Shown: positions 7,647 to 15,348 of the stretch, in pieces
Layout of the letters: each line of letters opens with the position of its first letter
Numbering within the stretch: the first letter of the stretch is position 1
Assembly: GCA_007693595.1 (NCBI GenBank)
Contig: REDI01000089.1
Span: 62,001 to 126,000 of the forward strand
Direction: 5' to 3'
DNA length: 64,000 nucleotides
Origin: Deltaproteobacteria bacterium
Lineage (GTDB): Bacteria; Myxococcota_A; UBA796; GCA-2862545
Position numbers and translations under genes: made by a program
Notes under the pieces: model-generated
The model's input: only the letters and a program-made list of their open reading frames with translations
What the model was told of the DNA's origin: nothing
Database searches by the model: none

Positions 7647-8429
7647 TCAGATGACCTTGGCTTCTTCGCGAAGCAGGCGGACGAGCTCTTGGACCATCGT
7701 GTCGACGTCGCCCTCGAGCTTGCGGCCGGCAGGACGCTCAGGAGGCAGGCTGAAGTTGGTAAGCTGCACCGCAGGCGTGATGTCGTCGGCGCTCAGATCC
7801 AGGTCGCCCAGGCTCTTGACATCGACCTTCTTTCGCTTGGCCTTCATGATGGCGGGGAGCTTGGCGTAGCGGGGCGTGTTCAGCCCGCGCTCGGCCGTGA
7901 TGACGACGGGAAGGGAGCCGGTGACGACCTCTTGGGTGCCGCCGCCCACGTTGCGGGTGGCGGTGAAGGTCGAACCATCGGTCGAGAAGTCGGTCACGAA
8001 CGAGACGTGTGGCCAGCCGAGCAGCTCGGCCACCATGGCGGGGACCTGCACGTTGTCGTCGTCGATGGCTTGCTTGCCGGTGAAGACCAACTCACAGCCC
8101 TCCGACGCGATGCCAGCCGCGAGCACGCGGGCGATGCCTAGTGGGTCGGTGCCAGCCAGGGCGGGATCGTCGACGATGACAGCGCGCTCGGCGCCTACCG
8201 CGAGTCCTCCGGCGCGGAGCTGGGTCTGCCAGTCCTTCGGGCCGGCGGAGAAGAGGATGACCTCGCCACCTTGCGCCTCTTGGGTCTGGACCGCTTCTTC
8301 GATGCCGAACGAGTCGTAGGGGCTGACGATCCACTTGATGCCCGACTCTTCGATGCCCGCGCCGTCTCCTGAGATCTTGATCCGGGTGTCGGTGTCGGGG
8401 GCGACCTTGACGCAAACGCCGATCTTCAT
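7647..8429 (-). CDS. etfB: Electron transfer flavoprotein beta subunit
   Basis: This 260-residue protein matches EtfB/FixA along its whole length. It starts with MKIGVCVKVAPDTDTRI and contains the recognition segment VPAMVAELLGWPHVSF and the SLPVVITAERGLNTPRYAKL region. It forms the heterodimer with the EtfA subunit and binds AMP. The start codon overlaps the stop of the TetR gene by 4 bp (ATGA), so the two are translationally coupled. No acyl-CoA dehydrogenase is next to it in this window. Confidence 0.95.
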   Translation of the reverse strand: MKIGVCVKVAPDTDTRIKISGDGAGIEESGIKWIVSPYDSFGIEEAVQTQEAQGGEVILFSAGPKDWQTQLRAGGLAVGAERAVIVDDPALAGTDPLGIARVLAAGIASEGCELVFTGKQAIDDDNVQVPAMVAELLGWPHVSFVTDFSTDGSTFTATRNVGGGTQEVVTGSLPVVITAERGLNTPRYAKLPAIMKAKRKKVDVKSLGDLDLSADDITPAVQLTNFSLPPERPAGRKLEGDVDTMVQELVRLLREEAKVI

Positions 8430-9058
8430 GTTACCTCCAAGGGTGTGGTTTGTTGGCCCTCGGCCAGCATGCCGCGAATGAAGACCTCGGCGATCTGATC
8501 AGCGGCGGCTTCGAGGGGAAATCTTGCTTGGTTTCGTGCGAGGACCCACTGCATCGCGAACTCGTCGAGGGCGCCGAAGAAGGCCCAGCTCAAGATGAAA
8601 GGGTCGGTGTCGGGTCGAAAGAGGCCGCGGGTCTGGCCTTCGCGGACGATCCGCCCGAAGGCGCCAAGGTAGGACCAGAGCTTCTCGGGTCGGTATTCCT
8701 TGATGAACTTGTGGCTGAGTCGGAGCTCGACCTGGAGGACCTCGGACACGGAGCGGTTGGTGCGCACCTGCTCGAAGTGAAAGCGGGCGAAGGTGCGGAT
8801 TTGAGCGATGGGATCGTCGATACCTGCGAGGGCCGCGTCGAGCTCGGCGAGCAGGAGGTCCATGTTCTCTTCGAAGATCGACAGCAGCAGATCTTCTTTA
8901 TTCTTGAAGTAGAGGTAGATCGTGCCGTCGGCCACGCCTGCTCGCCGGGCCACATCGCTCACGCGGGCCTGATGGAAGCCCTTTTCGGCGAAGACCTCGG
9001 TCGCGGCTTCGGTGATGAGGACACGTTTGTCCGTCTTTTTGGCGCGGCTTGGGGGCAT
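8426..9058 (-). CDS. TetR-family regulator, FadR-like, of the etf operon
   Basis: The protein has 210 residues with a TetR N-terminal helix-turn-helix (RVLITEAATEVFAEKGFHQARVSD followed by GTIYLYFKNKEDLL, about 13-65) and an all-helical ligand domain. It is the first gene of an operon with etfB and etfA. A palindrome with the arms of the Bacillus FadR operator sits 29 bp upstream of its start. Bacterial FadR proteins of this type repress beta-oxidation genes until long-chain acyl-CoA releases them, so autoregulation and control of electron transfer from fatty-acid oxidation are inferred. The ligand is not readable from the sequence. Confidence 0.85.
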   Translation of the reverse strand: MPPSRAKKTDKRVLITEAATEVFAEKGFHQARVSDVARRAGVADGTIYLYFKNKEDLLLSIFEENMDLLLAELDAALAGIDDPIAQIRTFARFHFEQVRTNRSVSEVLQVELRLSHKFIKEYRPEKLWSYLGAFGRIVREGQTRGLFRPDTDPFILSWAFFGALDEFAMQWVLARNQARFPLEAAADQIAEVFIRGMLAEGQQTTPLEVT

Positions 9059-9086
9059 GCAGGGCTCGACCGGCTCGGTGGGGCGA

Positions 9087-9104
9087 TGAATGAACGCTCA
9101 TTCA
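9087..9104. promoter_or_regulatory. FadR-type operator palindrome
   Basis: TGAATGAacgcTCATTCA is a perfect 7-bp inverted repeat with a 4-bp centre, located between the TetR gene and the transaldolase gene. The arms equal those I recall for the Bacillus subtilis FadR consensus. The only gene whose promoter can lie here is the tetR-etfB-etfA operon. Confidence 0.8.
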
Positions 9105-9143
9105 CTAATGCCCCGAGCCCGACCGGCAAGGGGGGGGCGACAC

Positions 9144-9839
9144 TCAGGCGGAGCGGGCGGCGAGCCAGCGCTCCACCTGACCGACGATGTCGGTGTCTTC
9201 GACGGTGGCCCAATCCTCGAGAAACTTTCGGTTGCCCCGCTCGGTCAGCGGGTGGTCGAGCAGCCTCCGCATGACCCCGTAGGGCACGGTGGCGACGTGT
9301 GCGCCGGCGAGGGCGGCGTCGACGAGGTGGAGCGGGTGGCGGATCGAGGCGGCGAGGACCTGGGTGGTGATCTGGGAGCTATTGGCGTAGATCTGCACGA
9401 TCTGGTCGATGAGTTCGCCCCCGCCCCAGGAGATGTCGTCGATGCGGCCGATGAAGGGTGAGATGTAGGTCGCACCGGCCTTCGCGGCGAGCAGGGCTTG
9501 GGCGGGCTGGAAGCAGAGGGTGACGTTGGTGCGGATCCCTTCGTCGGTGAGGGCGCGGACCGCCCCGAGTCCTTGGGGGGTGAGCGGGACCTTGACGACG
9601 ATGTGCTCATGCACCTTGGCGAGCAGTCGACCTTCGCGGATCATGCCTTCGGTGTCTTGCGCGACGACTTCGGCGGAGACGGGGCCTTGAACCAGCTCTG
9701 CGATGTCGTGCACCGTCTGGATGAAGTCCCCCCCGTTCTTCGCGATGAGCGAGGGGTTGGTCGTGACCCCGTCGAGGACGCCCCAGGCGTGGATCTCGCG
9801 GATTTCGTCGATATTGGCTGTGTCGAGAAAGAGTTTCAA
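9144..9839 (-). CDS. Transaldolase / fructose-6-phosphate aldolase, short (TalC) type
   Basis: The 231-residue enzyme belongs to the short transaldolase group. The start [13 protein letters not shown], the TTNPSLIAK motif and the IVVKVPLT motif with Schiff-base Lys83 are all present, as is the [10 protein letters not shown] segment. It should catalyse transfer of a dihydroxyacetone unit in the non-oxidative pentose phosphate pathway, or aldol cleavage of fructose 6-phosphate; the two activities cannot be told apart by eye. The start is a TTG with GGAG 6 nt upstream. It is 24 bp downstream of folK on the same strand. Confidence 0.9.
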   Translation of the reverse strand: MKLFLDTANIDEIREIHAWGVLDGVTTNPSLIAKNGGDFIQTVHDIAELVQGPVSAEVVAQDTEGMIREGRLLAKVHEHIVVKVPLTPQGLGAVRALTDEGIRTNVTLCFQPAQALLAAKAGATYISPFIGRIDDISWGGGELIDQIVQIYANSSQITTQVLAASIRHPLHLVDAALAGAHVATVPYGVMRRLLDHPLTERGNRKFLEDWATVEDTDIVGQVERWLAARSA

Positions 9840-9863
9840 GGGGAACTCCGAGCAGGTGCGGGC

Positions 9864-10415
9864 TTAGGGATGGGAGGGAGGCGTGCTGCGACCGACGACG
9901 CCGACCGCGACGGGCCGTGGCCCGAGGGGCGGGGGGTGCTCCACCATGGGTCGACCCGTGCGGGCGTCGATGGCGTCGGGCCAGATCTCGAGGAGGGGGC
10001 CGAGCACGAAGGGGCGGAGGTGCGCTGCGGGGTGAGGCACGCACAGCTCCGCATCGTCGACGTGCACGCCTTCGATGAGCAAGACGTCGAGGTCGAGGGT
10101 GCGGTCGCCCCAGAAGCCGCTCCGCCGCCGGCCGGCTCGAGCTTCGAGGCGGCGGCAGTGATCGAGGAGCTCCCAGGGCGTTAGGCGGCTTCGATACAAT
10201 GCGACCCCGTTGAGGAACCAGCCTTGCGCGCACCCCCCTTTGAGAGGAGGGGTGCGATACCAGCGCGATGCCCGCTCCAGCCGGAGCCCCGCGATGAGGT
10301 TGAGCTGGACCAGGGCTCGCTCGAGCGTGGCGCGGCGGTCCCCGAGGCTCGCTCCGAGGCCGATCGCGACGCGCCGCTCCTCGAGCTGGGGAGCGAGGTG
10401 GCGTGCTGCGATCAT
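9864..10415 (-). CDS. folK: 2-amino-4-hydroxy-6-hydroxymethyldihydropteridine pyrophosphokinase
   Basis: HPPK transfers pyrophosphate from ATP to hydroxymethyl-dihydropterin in folate synthesis. Of its 183 residues, the early GLGASLGDR, the middle SRWYRTPP and the signature WGDRTLDLDVLL are all present, so the active site is complete. The C-terminal 30 residues are a Pro/Arg-rich tail beyond the usual end. The start overlaps the stop of the small membrane-protein gene by 4 bp. The other folate genes are not in the window. Confidence 0.92.
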   Translation of the reverse strand: MIAARHLAPQLEERRVAIGLGASLGDRRATLERALVQLNLIAGLRLERASRWYRTPPLKGGCAQGWFLNGVALYRSRLTPWELLDHCRRLEARAGRRRSGFWGDRTLDLDVLLIEGVHVDDAELCVPHPAAHLRPFVLGPLLEIWPDAIDARTGRPMVEHPPPLGPRPVAVGVVGRSTPPSHP

Positions 10416-10789
10416 GGCGCGCCCTCGAGCAAGAGAGCGGCGTGACCTGGCCAGTGACGCGCCCAGGCGCGCGTGTGAGGGCCATCGCCCCCTTCGAGGA
10501 CGCGCAGCATGGCCGTGCTGGCGGAGGCCTGCTCCACGAAGCGGGGATCGCGGGCCCGAAGAACCTGGAGCTCGGCGTAGAGCTGGTCGGCCCGCGCGGT
10601 GGAGGGCGCTGCGGGACCGTGGGTGTAGCGGTGCACGGTGCTAAGCCAAGCGAGGGTCGCCCCCGAGGTGGCGTAGCCTGGGGGGAAGGAGCCCTGATCG
10701 TGGATCGGGGGGGCAGGGATCAAGGCCGCGGCGCCGAGCAGGAGCACAGCACCCGCTGCCGCGACGAGGCGGACGCGGTCAGTTGACAC
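10412..10789 (-). CDS. Small membrane-anchored protein, unknown function
   Basis: I start this gene at the GTG at 10789, giving 125 residues: a short N-terminus, one hydrophobic helix (about 5-25, VRLVAAAGAVLLLGAAALIP) and a soluble Ala/Arg-rich domain of about 100 residues. The frame is open further upstream, but that part overlaps the pilin-like gene in a Ser/Pro-rich shadow frame. It overlaps the pilin-like gene by 11 bp and folK by 4 bp, so it is translated within the same operon. No family is recognised. Confidence 0.6.
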   Translation of the reverse strand: MSTDRVRLVAAAGAVLLLGAAALIPAPPIHDQGSFPPGYATSGATLAWLSTVHRYTHGPAAPSTARADQLYAELQVLRARDPRFVEQASASTAMLRVLEGGDGPHTRAWARHWPGHAALLLEGAP

Positions 10790-11240
10790 CGGACTCGGAG
10801 ATCTGCGTGGCGGGGCTGTCGTGGGTCGCTTCGAAGACGGCTTGGCGGCCATCGCCGTCGAGGTCACAGCGGCCGGTGACGGTGAAGCCGTCGCGCTCCG
10901 CGGCGACGCGATAGGCACACCGCACCTTGTCGAAGCCTTCCTTTTCGGGGGACCAGCCCAGGCGCGTGAAGCCTTCGGAGGAGGCCCAGGGGACGGCGTT
11001 GCCGTCGAGCTCGGTGGGGTTGCGTGGGGCCCAGTCCGCGCTGATGTAGCCTTCGAGGGGAAAGCTCCGGCCCTGCGCGAGCTCGGCTGCGCGGATCGAG
11101 TCGACCAAGAGCTGCGCTTCGCTGCGTTTGGACTGGTCGCCGACGTAGCCTAGCAGAGGGATGGCGATGATCAACAGCACGACGGCGACGCCGATGCCGA
11201 TAAGGATCTCTCGAGTACCGATGGCCTCGGGTAGCTTCAT
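10779..11240 (-). CDS. Type IV pilin-like protein with atypical N-terminus
   Basis: The protein has 153 residues. The hydrophobic N-terminal helix (about 11-33) and the C-terminal part with DLDGDGRQAVFEA resemble the short PilA-like pilins of deltaproteobacterial lineages, in which a GDLDGDG segment precedes the end. A canonical prepilin site (Gly followed by Phe/Met and Glu5) is missing: the sequence before the helix is EAIGTREILIG, so Glu would be at +3. It may be a membrane-bound pilin-fold protein that is not processed. No pilus assembly gene is adjacent; the Tad locus is 8 kb away and uses a different pilin class. Confidence 0.6.
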   Translation of the reverse strand: MKLPEAIGTREILIGIGVAVVLLIIAIPLLGYVGDQSKRSEAQLLVDSIRAAELAQGRSFPLEGYISADWAPRNPTELDGNAVPWASSEGFTRLGWSPEKEGFDKVRCAYRVAAERDGFTVTGRCDLDGDGRQAVFEATHDSPATQISESGVN

Positions 11241-11305
11241 GCCGCGGCTCCTGTCTTCAGCGGGGGGAGCATAGCGCGAGGTTGGCCCTTAGCCCACCCC
11301 GGTTC

Positions 11306-12214
11306 TTAGCCCTTCACTCGTCGTGCCGTCACCGTCCAGATCCTGTGCAACCGGCTCCAGACTGGATGTTGCCGACAGGAAGCCTCGAAGTGGAGGAGAG
11401 TCTCGAGGGAGAGGTCCTCATTGAGACACCGCTCCAAGGGGCCATCGGGACCGTAGTGGGTGGGCGCGATCGTCTCGACCTGCAGGCCAGCCTGCTCGAG
11501 CAGGGCACGGAGACCGGATTCGTCGAAGGTCCGCACCCATCGCTCCCCACCCAGATCGATCACGCCAGGACCTGCGAGCGCGAGGTCCATCGCGCTGGAA
11601 GGGGCGTCCTCGGCCGCGGCCCAGCCCCAAGGCGCCTCCATGGATAAGAGCAAGACGCCACCGATCCGCAAGCGCTCGACGAGACCTTGGAGCGCTCCCG
11701 CGATGTCCGGTATGTAGCAGAGCACTTCGCAGGCGACGACGACGTCCACCGGATCGATCTCGGGTAGCGCGTGAACGGTGCTCCAGTGAAGATCGAGCGA
11801 GCCTGCGCGACCCGCAGCGTGCCACGCGCACCGTTGAAGGCTCTCGGGATCGCCGTCGACCCCGATGACCGTCGCGCCTCGGTCGAGGAAGGTCATGGCG
11901 ATACGCCCGATGCCGCAGCCGACATCGAGGACTCGCTCGGCGTTGAGGTGAGACTTCCAGGCGTGAAGGTAGAGGTCGCGGCTCGCGCGCTTGAGGTGGT
12001 AGACGGGGCTGTCGAGAGCGAGGAAGTCCATCCACTCGGGATGTTCGTGCCATCCCTCGGCTGCGGCCCGAAGATAGACGTGCTCGGGGGTGGACGGGTC
12101 GCGCAGCGCCGGCGCTTCGCAAGGCCAGCGGATCGGCAGGTCGACCCAAGAGATTAGGCTCCCGCATGGCACGGGGGTTCCAGGCCAGCCGTCGGGTCGG
12201 TCGCTCGTGGGCAT
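11306..12214 (-). CDS. Class I SAM-dependent methyltransferase
   Basis: The 302-residue protein has motif I VLDVGCGIGRIA, the acidic strand-2 residue in VIGVDGDPESL, and the post-I motif VDVVVACEVLCYIPD, so it binds S-adenosylmethionine. The substrate is unknown. About 100 residues precede the Rossmann fold, with many Trp and Pro. The ATG at 12214 is chosen because GGAGG lies 5 nt upstream; an ATG at 12244 is not supported. It diverges from the lipoprotein gene at 12290. Confidence 0.85.
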   Translation of the reverse strand: MPTSDRPDGWPGTPVPCGSLISWVDLPIRWPCEAPALRDPSTPEHVYLRAAAEGWHEHPEWMDFLALDSPVYHLKRASRDLYLHAWKSHLNAERVLDVGCGIGRIAMTFLDRGATVIGVDGDPESLQRCAWHAAGRAGSLDLHWSTVHALPEIDPVDVVVACEVLCYIPDIAGALQGLVERLRIGGVLLLSMEAPWGWAAAEDAPSSAMDLALAGPGVIDLGGERWVRTFDESGLRALLEQAGLQVETIAPTHYGPDGPLERCLNEDLSLETLLHFEASCRQHPVWSRLHRIWTVTARRVKG

Positions 12215-12250
12215 CAGGGCCTCCAAGCAGACTCGGTACCTCATCTCACG

Positions 12251-12265
12251 AGGTTGTGCTATGCT
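12251..12265 (+). promoter_or_regulatory. Possible extended -10 promoter of the 12290 lipoprotein
   Basis: TGCTATGCT ending at 12265 fits an extended -10 element (TGn-TATGCT) 24 bp before the lipoprotein ATG. There is no good -35 box, which is usual for extended -10 promoters. Confidence 0.35.
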
Positions 12266-12289
12266 CGGTCGCCACCGATGGAGGTAATC

Positions 12290-12922
12290 ATGTCTAGGTT
12301 CGTTTTATCCCTCTCGATCCTCGCTCTTTCAGGGTGCCCCGCGCCCGAGGTCAACGAGTCCGTCTGCGCGCCGATCTGCGATCCTCAGGTCGAGAAGGCG
12401 GTCAAGGCCTCCGAGCCCGATGCCTCGGTCAAGGCGCTTGAGCTCACCGAGTTCGAGCACGAGCTCCTCAGCCCCATCCTCGAAGATGTGCGAAAGGGCG
12501 TCCGCGCTTTCAACGACGAGAGCGTCGGCGTCTGTCCTCGGGGCGAGAACGCCCGGAACTGCGACGAGATGCTCGGCACGGATCCAGGGGAGCTCCCCGA
12601 GGGCGAGTACATGCTCTACGGCAGCTTCACCGCGCCCCAGATCGGGGAGCGCGGCACCTGGAAGGTGAAGGTCGAGACCGAATGCACCACGGTTCGCGTG
12701 GCCTCGGATGGCTCCGAGTCGTCGAACACCTCCAACTGGGAGCGCGAGTTCGACATCCTGCACACAGGCACCGAACGCGGCTATACCCTCTCGCCGATCC
12801 GTCGCATCGTGAGCCCGAACAAGGGCGGTGCGCAGTCGTGTACCTTCAACATCCACTCCCTGCATCCCGATCATCCACAGAGCATCTCGGGGGCCTGGAA
12901 AGTACCAGCCGACGAGTCCTGA
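12290..12922 (+). CDS. Predicted lipoprotein, unknown function
   Basis: The 210-residue protein starts at an ATG with GGAGGT 5 nt upstream, followed by a signal peptide and lipobox L-S-G-C (Cys16). The mature protein begins with a Cys-containing segment (CAPICDPQ) and then a helical stretch. The C-terminal half holds Cys pairs and basic-acidic beta-type segments. No conserved domain is recognised. It is followed on the same strand by another small Cys-rich lipoprotein with its own promoter. Confidence 0.75.
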   Translation: MSRFVLSLSILALSGCPAPEVNESVCAPICDPQVEKAVKASEPDASVKALELTEFEHELLSPILEDVRKGVRAFNDESVGVCPRGENARNCDEMLGTDPGELPEGEYMLYGSFTAPQIGERGTWKVKVETECTTVRVASDGSESSNTSNWEREFDILHTGTERGYTLSPIRRIVSPNKGGAQSCTFNIHSLHPDHPQSISGAWKVPADES

Positions 12923-12984
12923 GCGGGGCGAGGCTCGGCGCCGCTCGGCTCCCTGGGCTCACAAGCCTCTGACGTCCACGCGCG

Positions 12985-13013
12985 TTGACCCTCCGCGCGC
13001 TGCGTGCCATGCT
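12985..13013 (+). promoter_or_regulatory. Sigma70-type promoter of the small Cys-rich lipoprotein
   Basis: TTGACC (12985-12990) and CATGCT (13008-13013) are 17 bp apart and end 21 bp before the ATG at 13035, leaving a short leader containing GAGGAG. Confidence 0.55.
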
Positions 13014-13034
13014 GGGCTGCTGAGGAGTCCCTCG

Positions 13035-13319
13035 ATGCGTTTCACACTCGTGCTCATGCTGGTGGCAGGTCCCTTGGTGGCGGCCTGCGACAACTCCTGC
13101 CAGAAGATCTGTACCCGCATGGCTCGCCACGCGGATCGCTGTGGCTTCGACGTCGACAGCGAAGACATCGCGGAGTGCAAGGAGCTTCAGGCGGGGTCCG
13201 CCTCGCGGGAGTTTCGCTCAAGCTGTCGCGAGTACAACGGTCGCCGCGCCATTGAAGAAGAGTGGAGCTGCGAAGACATCGCCGTCTACTGGGGCATCGA
13301 TCCCGAGGCGATCCGGTAG
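13035..13319 (+). CDS. Small Cys-rich lipoprotein
   Basis: The 94-residue precursor has a signal peptide ending in lipobox V-A-A-C. The mature part has six further Cys residues (in the NSCQKICTRM, RCGF, AECKEL, SSCREY and WSCEDI segments), which suggests a compact disulphide-bonded helical domain. Two Cys-x3-Cys or similar spacings recall small myxobacterial lipoproteins. The ATG at 13035 is preferred because it begins the signal peptide and follows GAGGAG. The reading frame extends upstream to 12828 without biological sense. Confidence 0.7.
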   Translation: MRFTLVLMLVAGPLVAACDNSCQKICTRMARHADRCGFDVDSEDIAECKELQAGSASREFRSSCREYNGRRAIEEEWSCEDIAVYWGIDPEAIR

Positions 13320-13358
13320 CGCGAACCCATGCCATGCCGACGAAGATCCCCATAGCTG

Positions 13359-13387
13359 TTGACGAATGCAAGTGCATCACGTAGGTT
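13359..13387 (+). promoter_or_regulatory. Promoter with internal palindrome upstream of the Ser/Thr kinase
   Basis: TTGACG (13359-13364) and TAGGTT (13382-13387) are 17 bp apart. Between them ATGCA-ag-TGCAT (13366-13377) is a perfect inverted repeat, a good position for a repressor site. The kinase ATG follows 37 bp later. Confidence 0.5.
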
Positions 13388-13423
13388 TGCCGCGCCCGTC
13401 TCACGCTGGGCACGCGGTGTACG

Positions 13424-15331
13424 ATGTCATCCTTCGAGCCTCAGGCCTTTGGCAAGTACTTTCTCGTCGACAAGATCGCGACGGGAGGGATGGCCGAGAT
13501 CTTCAAAGCCAAGACCTTCAGTCACGGCGGCTTCGAGAACCTTGTCGTCATCAAGCGCATCCTGGGGCACCTGAGCGAGAACGAAGAGTTCGTCGAGATG
13601 TTCGTCGACGAAGCGAAGGTCTCGGTCTCGCTGCAGCACGCCAACATTGTCCGGGTCTACGACTTCGGCAAGGTGCTCTCCAACTACTTCATCGCCATGG
13701 AGTGCGTCGACGGTAAAGATATTCGGGTGATCCTCCGAAAGCTTGCGAAAGAGCGCCGCTATCTTCCCATCGACTTCGCCCTTTATATCGCCCACGAGGT
13801 CTGTCGGGGCCTCGATTACGCGCATAGCAAGACCGATCTTCGCGGACATCCCTATGGTATCGTCCACCGTGACATGTCTCCTTCCAACGTCCTGGTCAGC
13901 TACGAAGGCGACGTGAAGATCGCGGACTTTGGCATCGCGAAGGCAGAGCAGAACACCTACGATACGGCCGAAGGCGTCCTCAAGGGCAAGTTCGAGTACA
14001 TGAGCCCCGAGCAGGCACGCGGGGAGTCGGTGGACTCGCGCTCCGATCTGTTCGCGGTCGGGATCCTGCTCTATGAGATGTTGACCGGGCGTCGGCTCTT
14101 CAAGGGTGAGTCCGACATTCAGACCCTCGAACGCATTAAGCGCTGCGACTTCTCGCCGCCGTCCAAGGTCACCCCCCGCGTGCCGGCGAGCATCGAGCGC
14201 GTCGTGCTCAAGCTGCTCGCGCGGGATCCTGACGAGCGCTACGCCAGGGCCGCCCAGGCGCTCGCGGACATTCGCGAGCTGCTCGGCCGGTCCCCCGACG
14301 AGATCCGCCCCGAGCTTCAGGTCTTCCTTCGCGACCTCTTCACCGAAGAGATCACCGAGGAACTCGCCCGCTTCGAGGCAGGCAGCGCCATCGCGGACGC
14401 CTGGCGCACCACCTCCGACGAGAGCGTGTGGGACGGGAACAGCACGGCCGGCGCCAGCACCCTCAGGACGACGTCCCGCAAGCCCCGGGCGCTGTGGCCC
14501 ATCATGGTCCTTCTCTTGCTCTTATTGATGGTGGGGGGAACCCTCTTGAGCGCCGCGGGCGTCTCCTTCGTGCTGCTGCAGGCCCCGACGCCCCCGCCTG
14601 CCGAACCCTCCACGCCCTCTCCCGGATCGCTGAGTGTCACGGTCCTCCCTGCGGCGGCCATCTACGTCGATGGCAAGCAGGTGGGCCAGGGCACGACGGT
14701 TCGGCTCGATGGGTTGGAGCCCCGCAGCTACGCGGTGCGCCTCGTCGCCGACGGGCGTGAGCCCTTCCTGACCGACGTGCAGATCGAGCCGGGAGAGATC
14801 GCGAGCGTGCAGCACACCTTCGCGCCGCCCGAGCCCGGGCCGGCGGAGCCTTCCCCGACCCGCGACAGCCCTCGATCGCCCAGAGCCGTGGCGCCGGCAC
14901 CTTCGCTCGTGTTCTCGACCACGCCCTCGGGCGCGACGGTGGTGATCGACGGGCAGGACGTCGGCAAGACCCCCATGACCTGGACGGCCGAGCCCGATAC
15001 CGCGTACCAGATCGAGCTCCGGCTCAGCGGCCACGAGCCCGAGCGCGTCTCGGTCCAACCCCTCCAAGCAGGAGCCGAGCGCGCGGTGCGACGGAGCTTG
15101 AGCCCCGTGGCGGTCGAGGAGCCTGGAACGCTGGTGGTCGGGATCCTGGGCGGGGGCTGGGGTCACGTCTTCATCGACGGCGAGAAGCAAGCCAAGGCCG
15201 CCCCGGGGCGGTACCCGATCCGCCCAGGCGCCCGCGAGGTCCGCGTGGTCAACGAAGAGCTTCAGCTCGACTACCATGAGTCGGTTCAGGTCAAAGACGG
15301 AGCGACCATCCGGGTCAACGCGCGCCCGTAG
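13424..15331 (+). CDS. Transmembrane Ser/Thr protein kinase with C-terminal PEGA repeats
   Basis: The protein has 635 residues. Residues 10-275 form a complete Hanks-type kinase: the glycine loop ATGGMAEIF, Lys44 in VVIKR, the catalytic HRDMSPSN with Asp150, DFG Asp168, and MSPEQARG after the activation loop. A hydrophobic helix at about 357-386 crosses the inner membrane. The periplasmic part carries three PEGA-like beta domains (about 405-470, 495-555 and 565-635), each with a V-x-I/V-DG turn, separated by Pro-rich linkers. PEGA domains are thought to contact surface or peptidoglycan structures, so this is a likely surface-sensing kinase. It is apparently a single-gene unit, and its substrates are not encoded beside it. 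Confidence 0.95.
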   Translation: MSSFEPQAFGKYFLVDKIATGGMAEIFKAKTFSHGGFENLVVIKRILGHLSENEEFVEMFVDEAKVSVSLQHANIVRVYDFGKVLSNYFIAMECVDGKDIRVILRKLAKERRYLPIDFALYIAHEVCRGLDYAHSKTDLRGHPYGIVHRDMSPSNVLVSYEGDVKIADFGIAKAEQNTYDTAEGVLKGKFEYMSPEQARGESVDSRSDLFAVGILLYEMLTGRRLFKGESDIQTLERIKRCDFSPPSKVTPRVPASIERVVLKLLARDPDERYARAAQALADIRELLGRSPDEIRPELQVFLRDLFTEEITEELARFEAGSAIADAWRTTSDESVWDGNSTAGASTLRTTSRKPRALWPIMVLLLLLLMVGGTLLSAAGVSFVLLQAPTPPPAEPSTPSPGSLSVTVLPAAAIYVDGKQVGQGTTVRLDGLEPRSYAVRLVADGREPFLTDVQIEPGEIASVQHTFAPPEPGPAEPSPTRDSPRSPRAVAPAPSLVFSTTPSGATVVIDGQDVGKTPMTWTAEPDTAYQIELRLSGHEPERVSVQPLQAGAERAVRRSLSPVAVEEPGTLVVGILGGGWGHVFIDGEKQAKAAPGRYPIRPGAREVRVVNEELQLDYHESVQVKDGATIRVNARP

Positions 15332-15348
15332 CCCCGAAACGCGACGAT

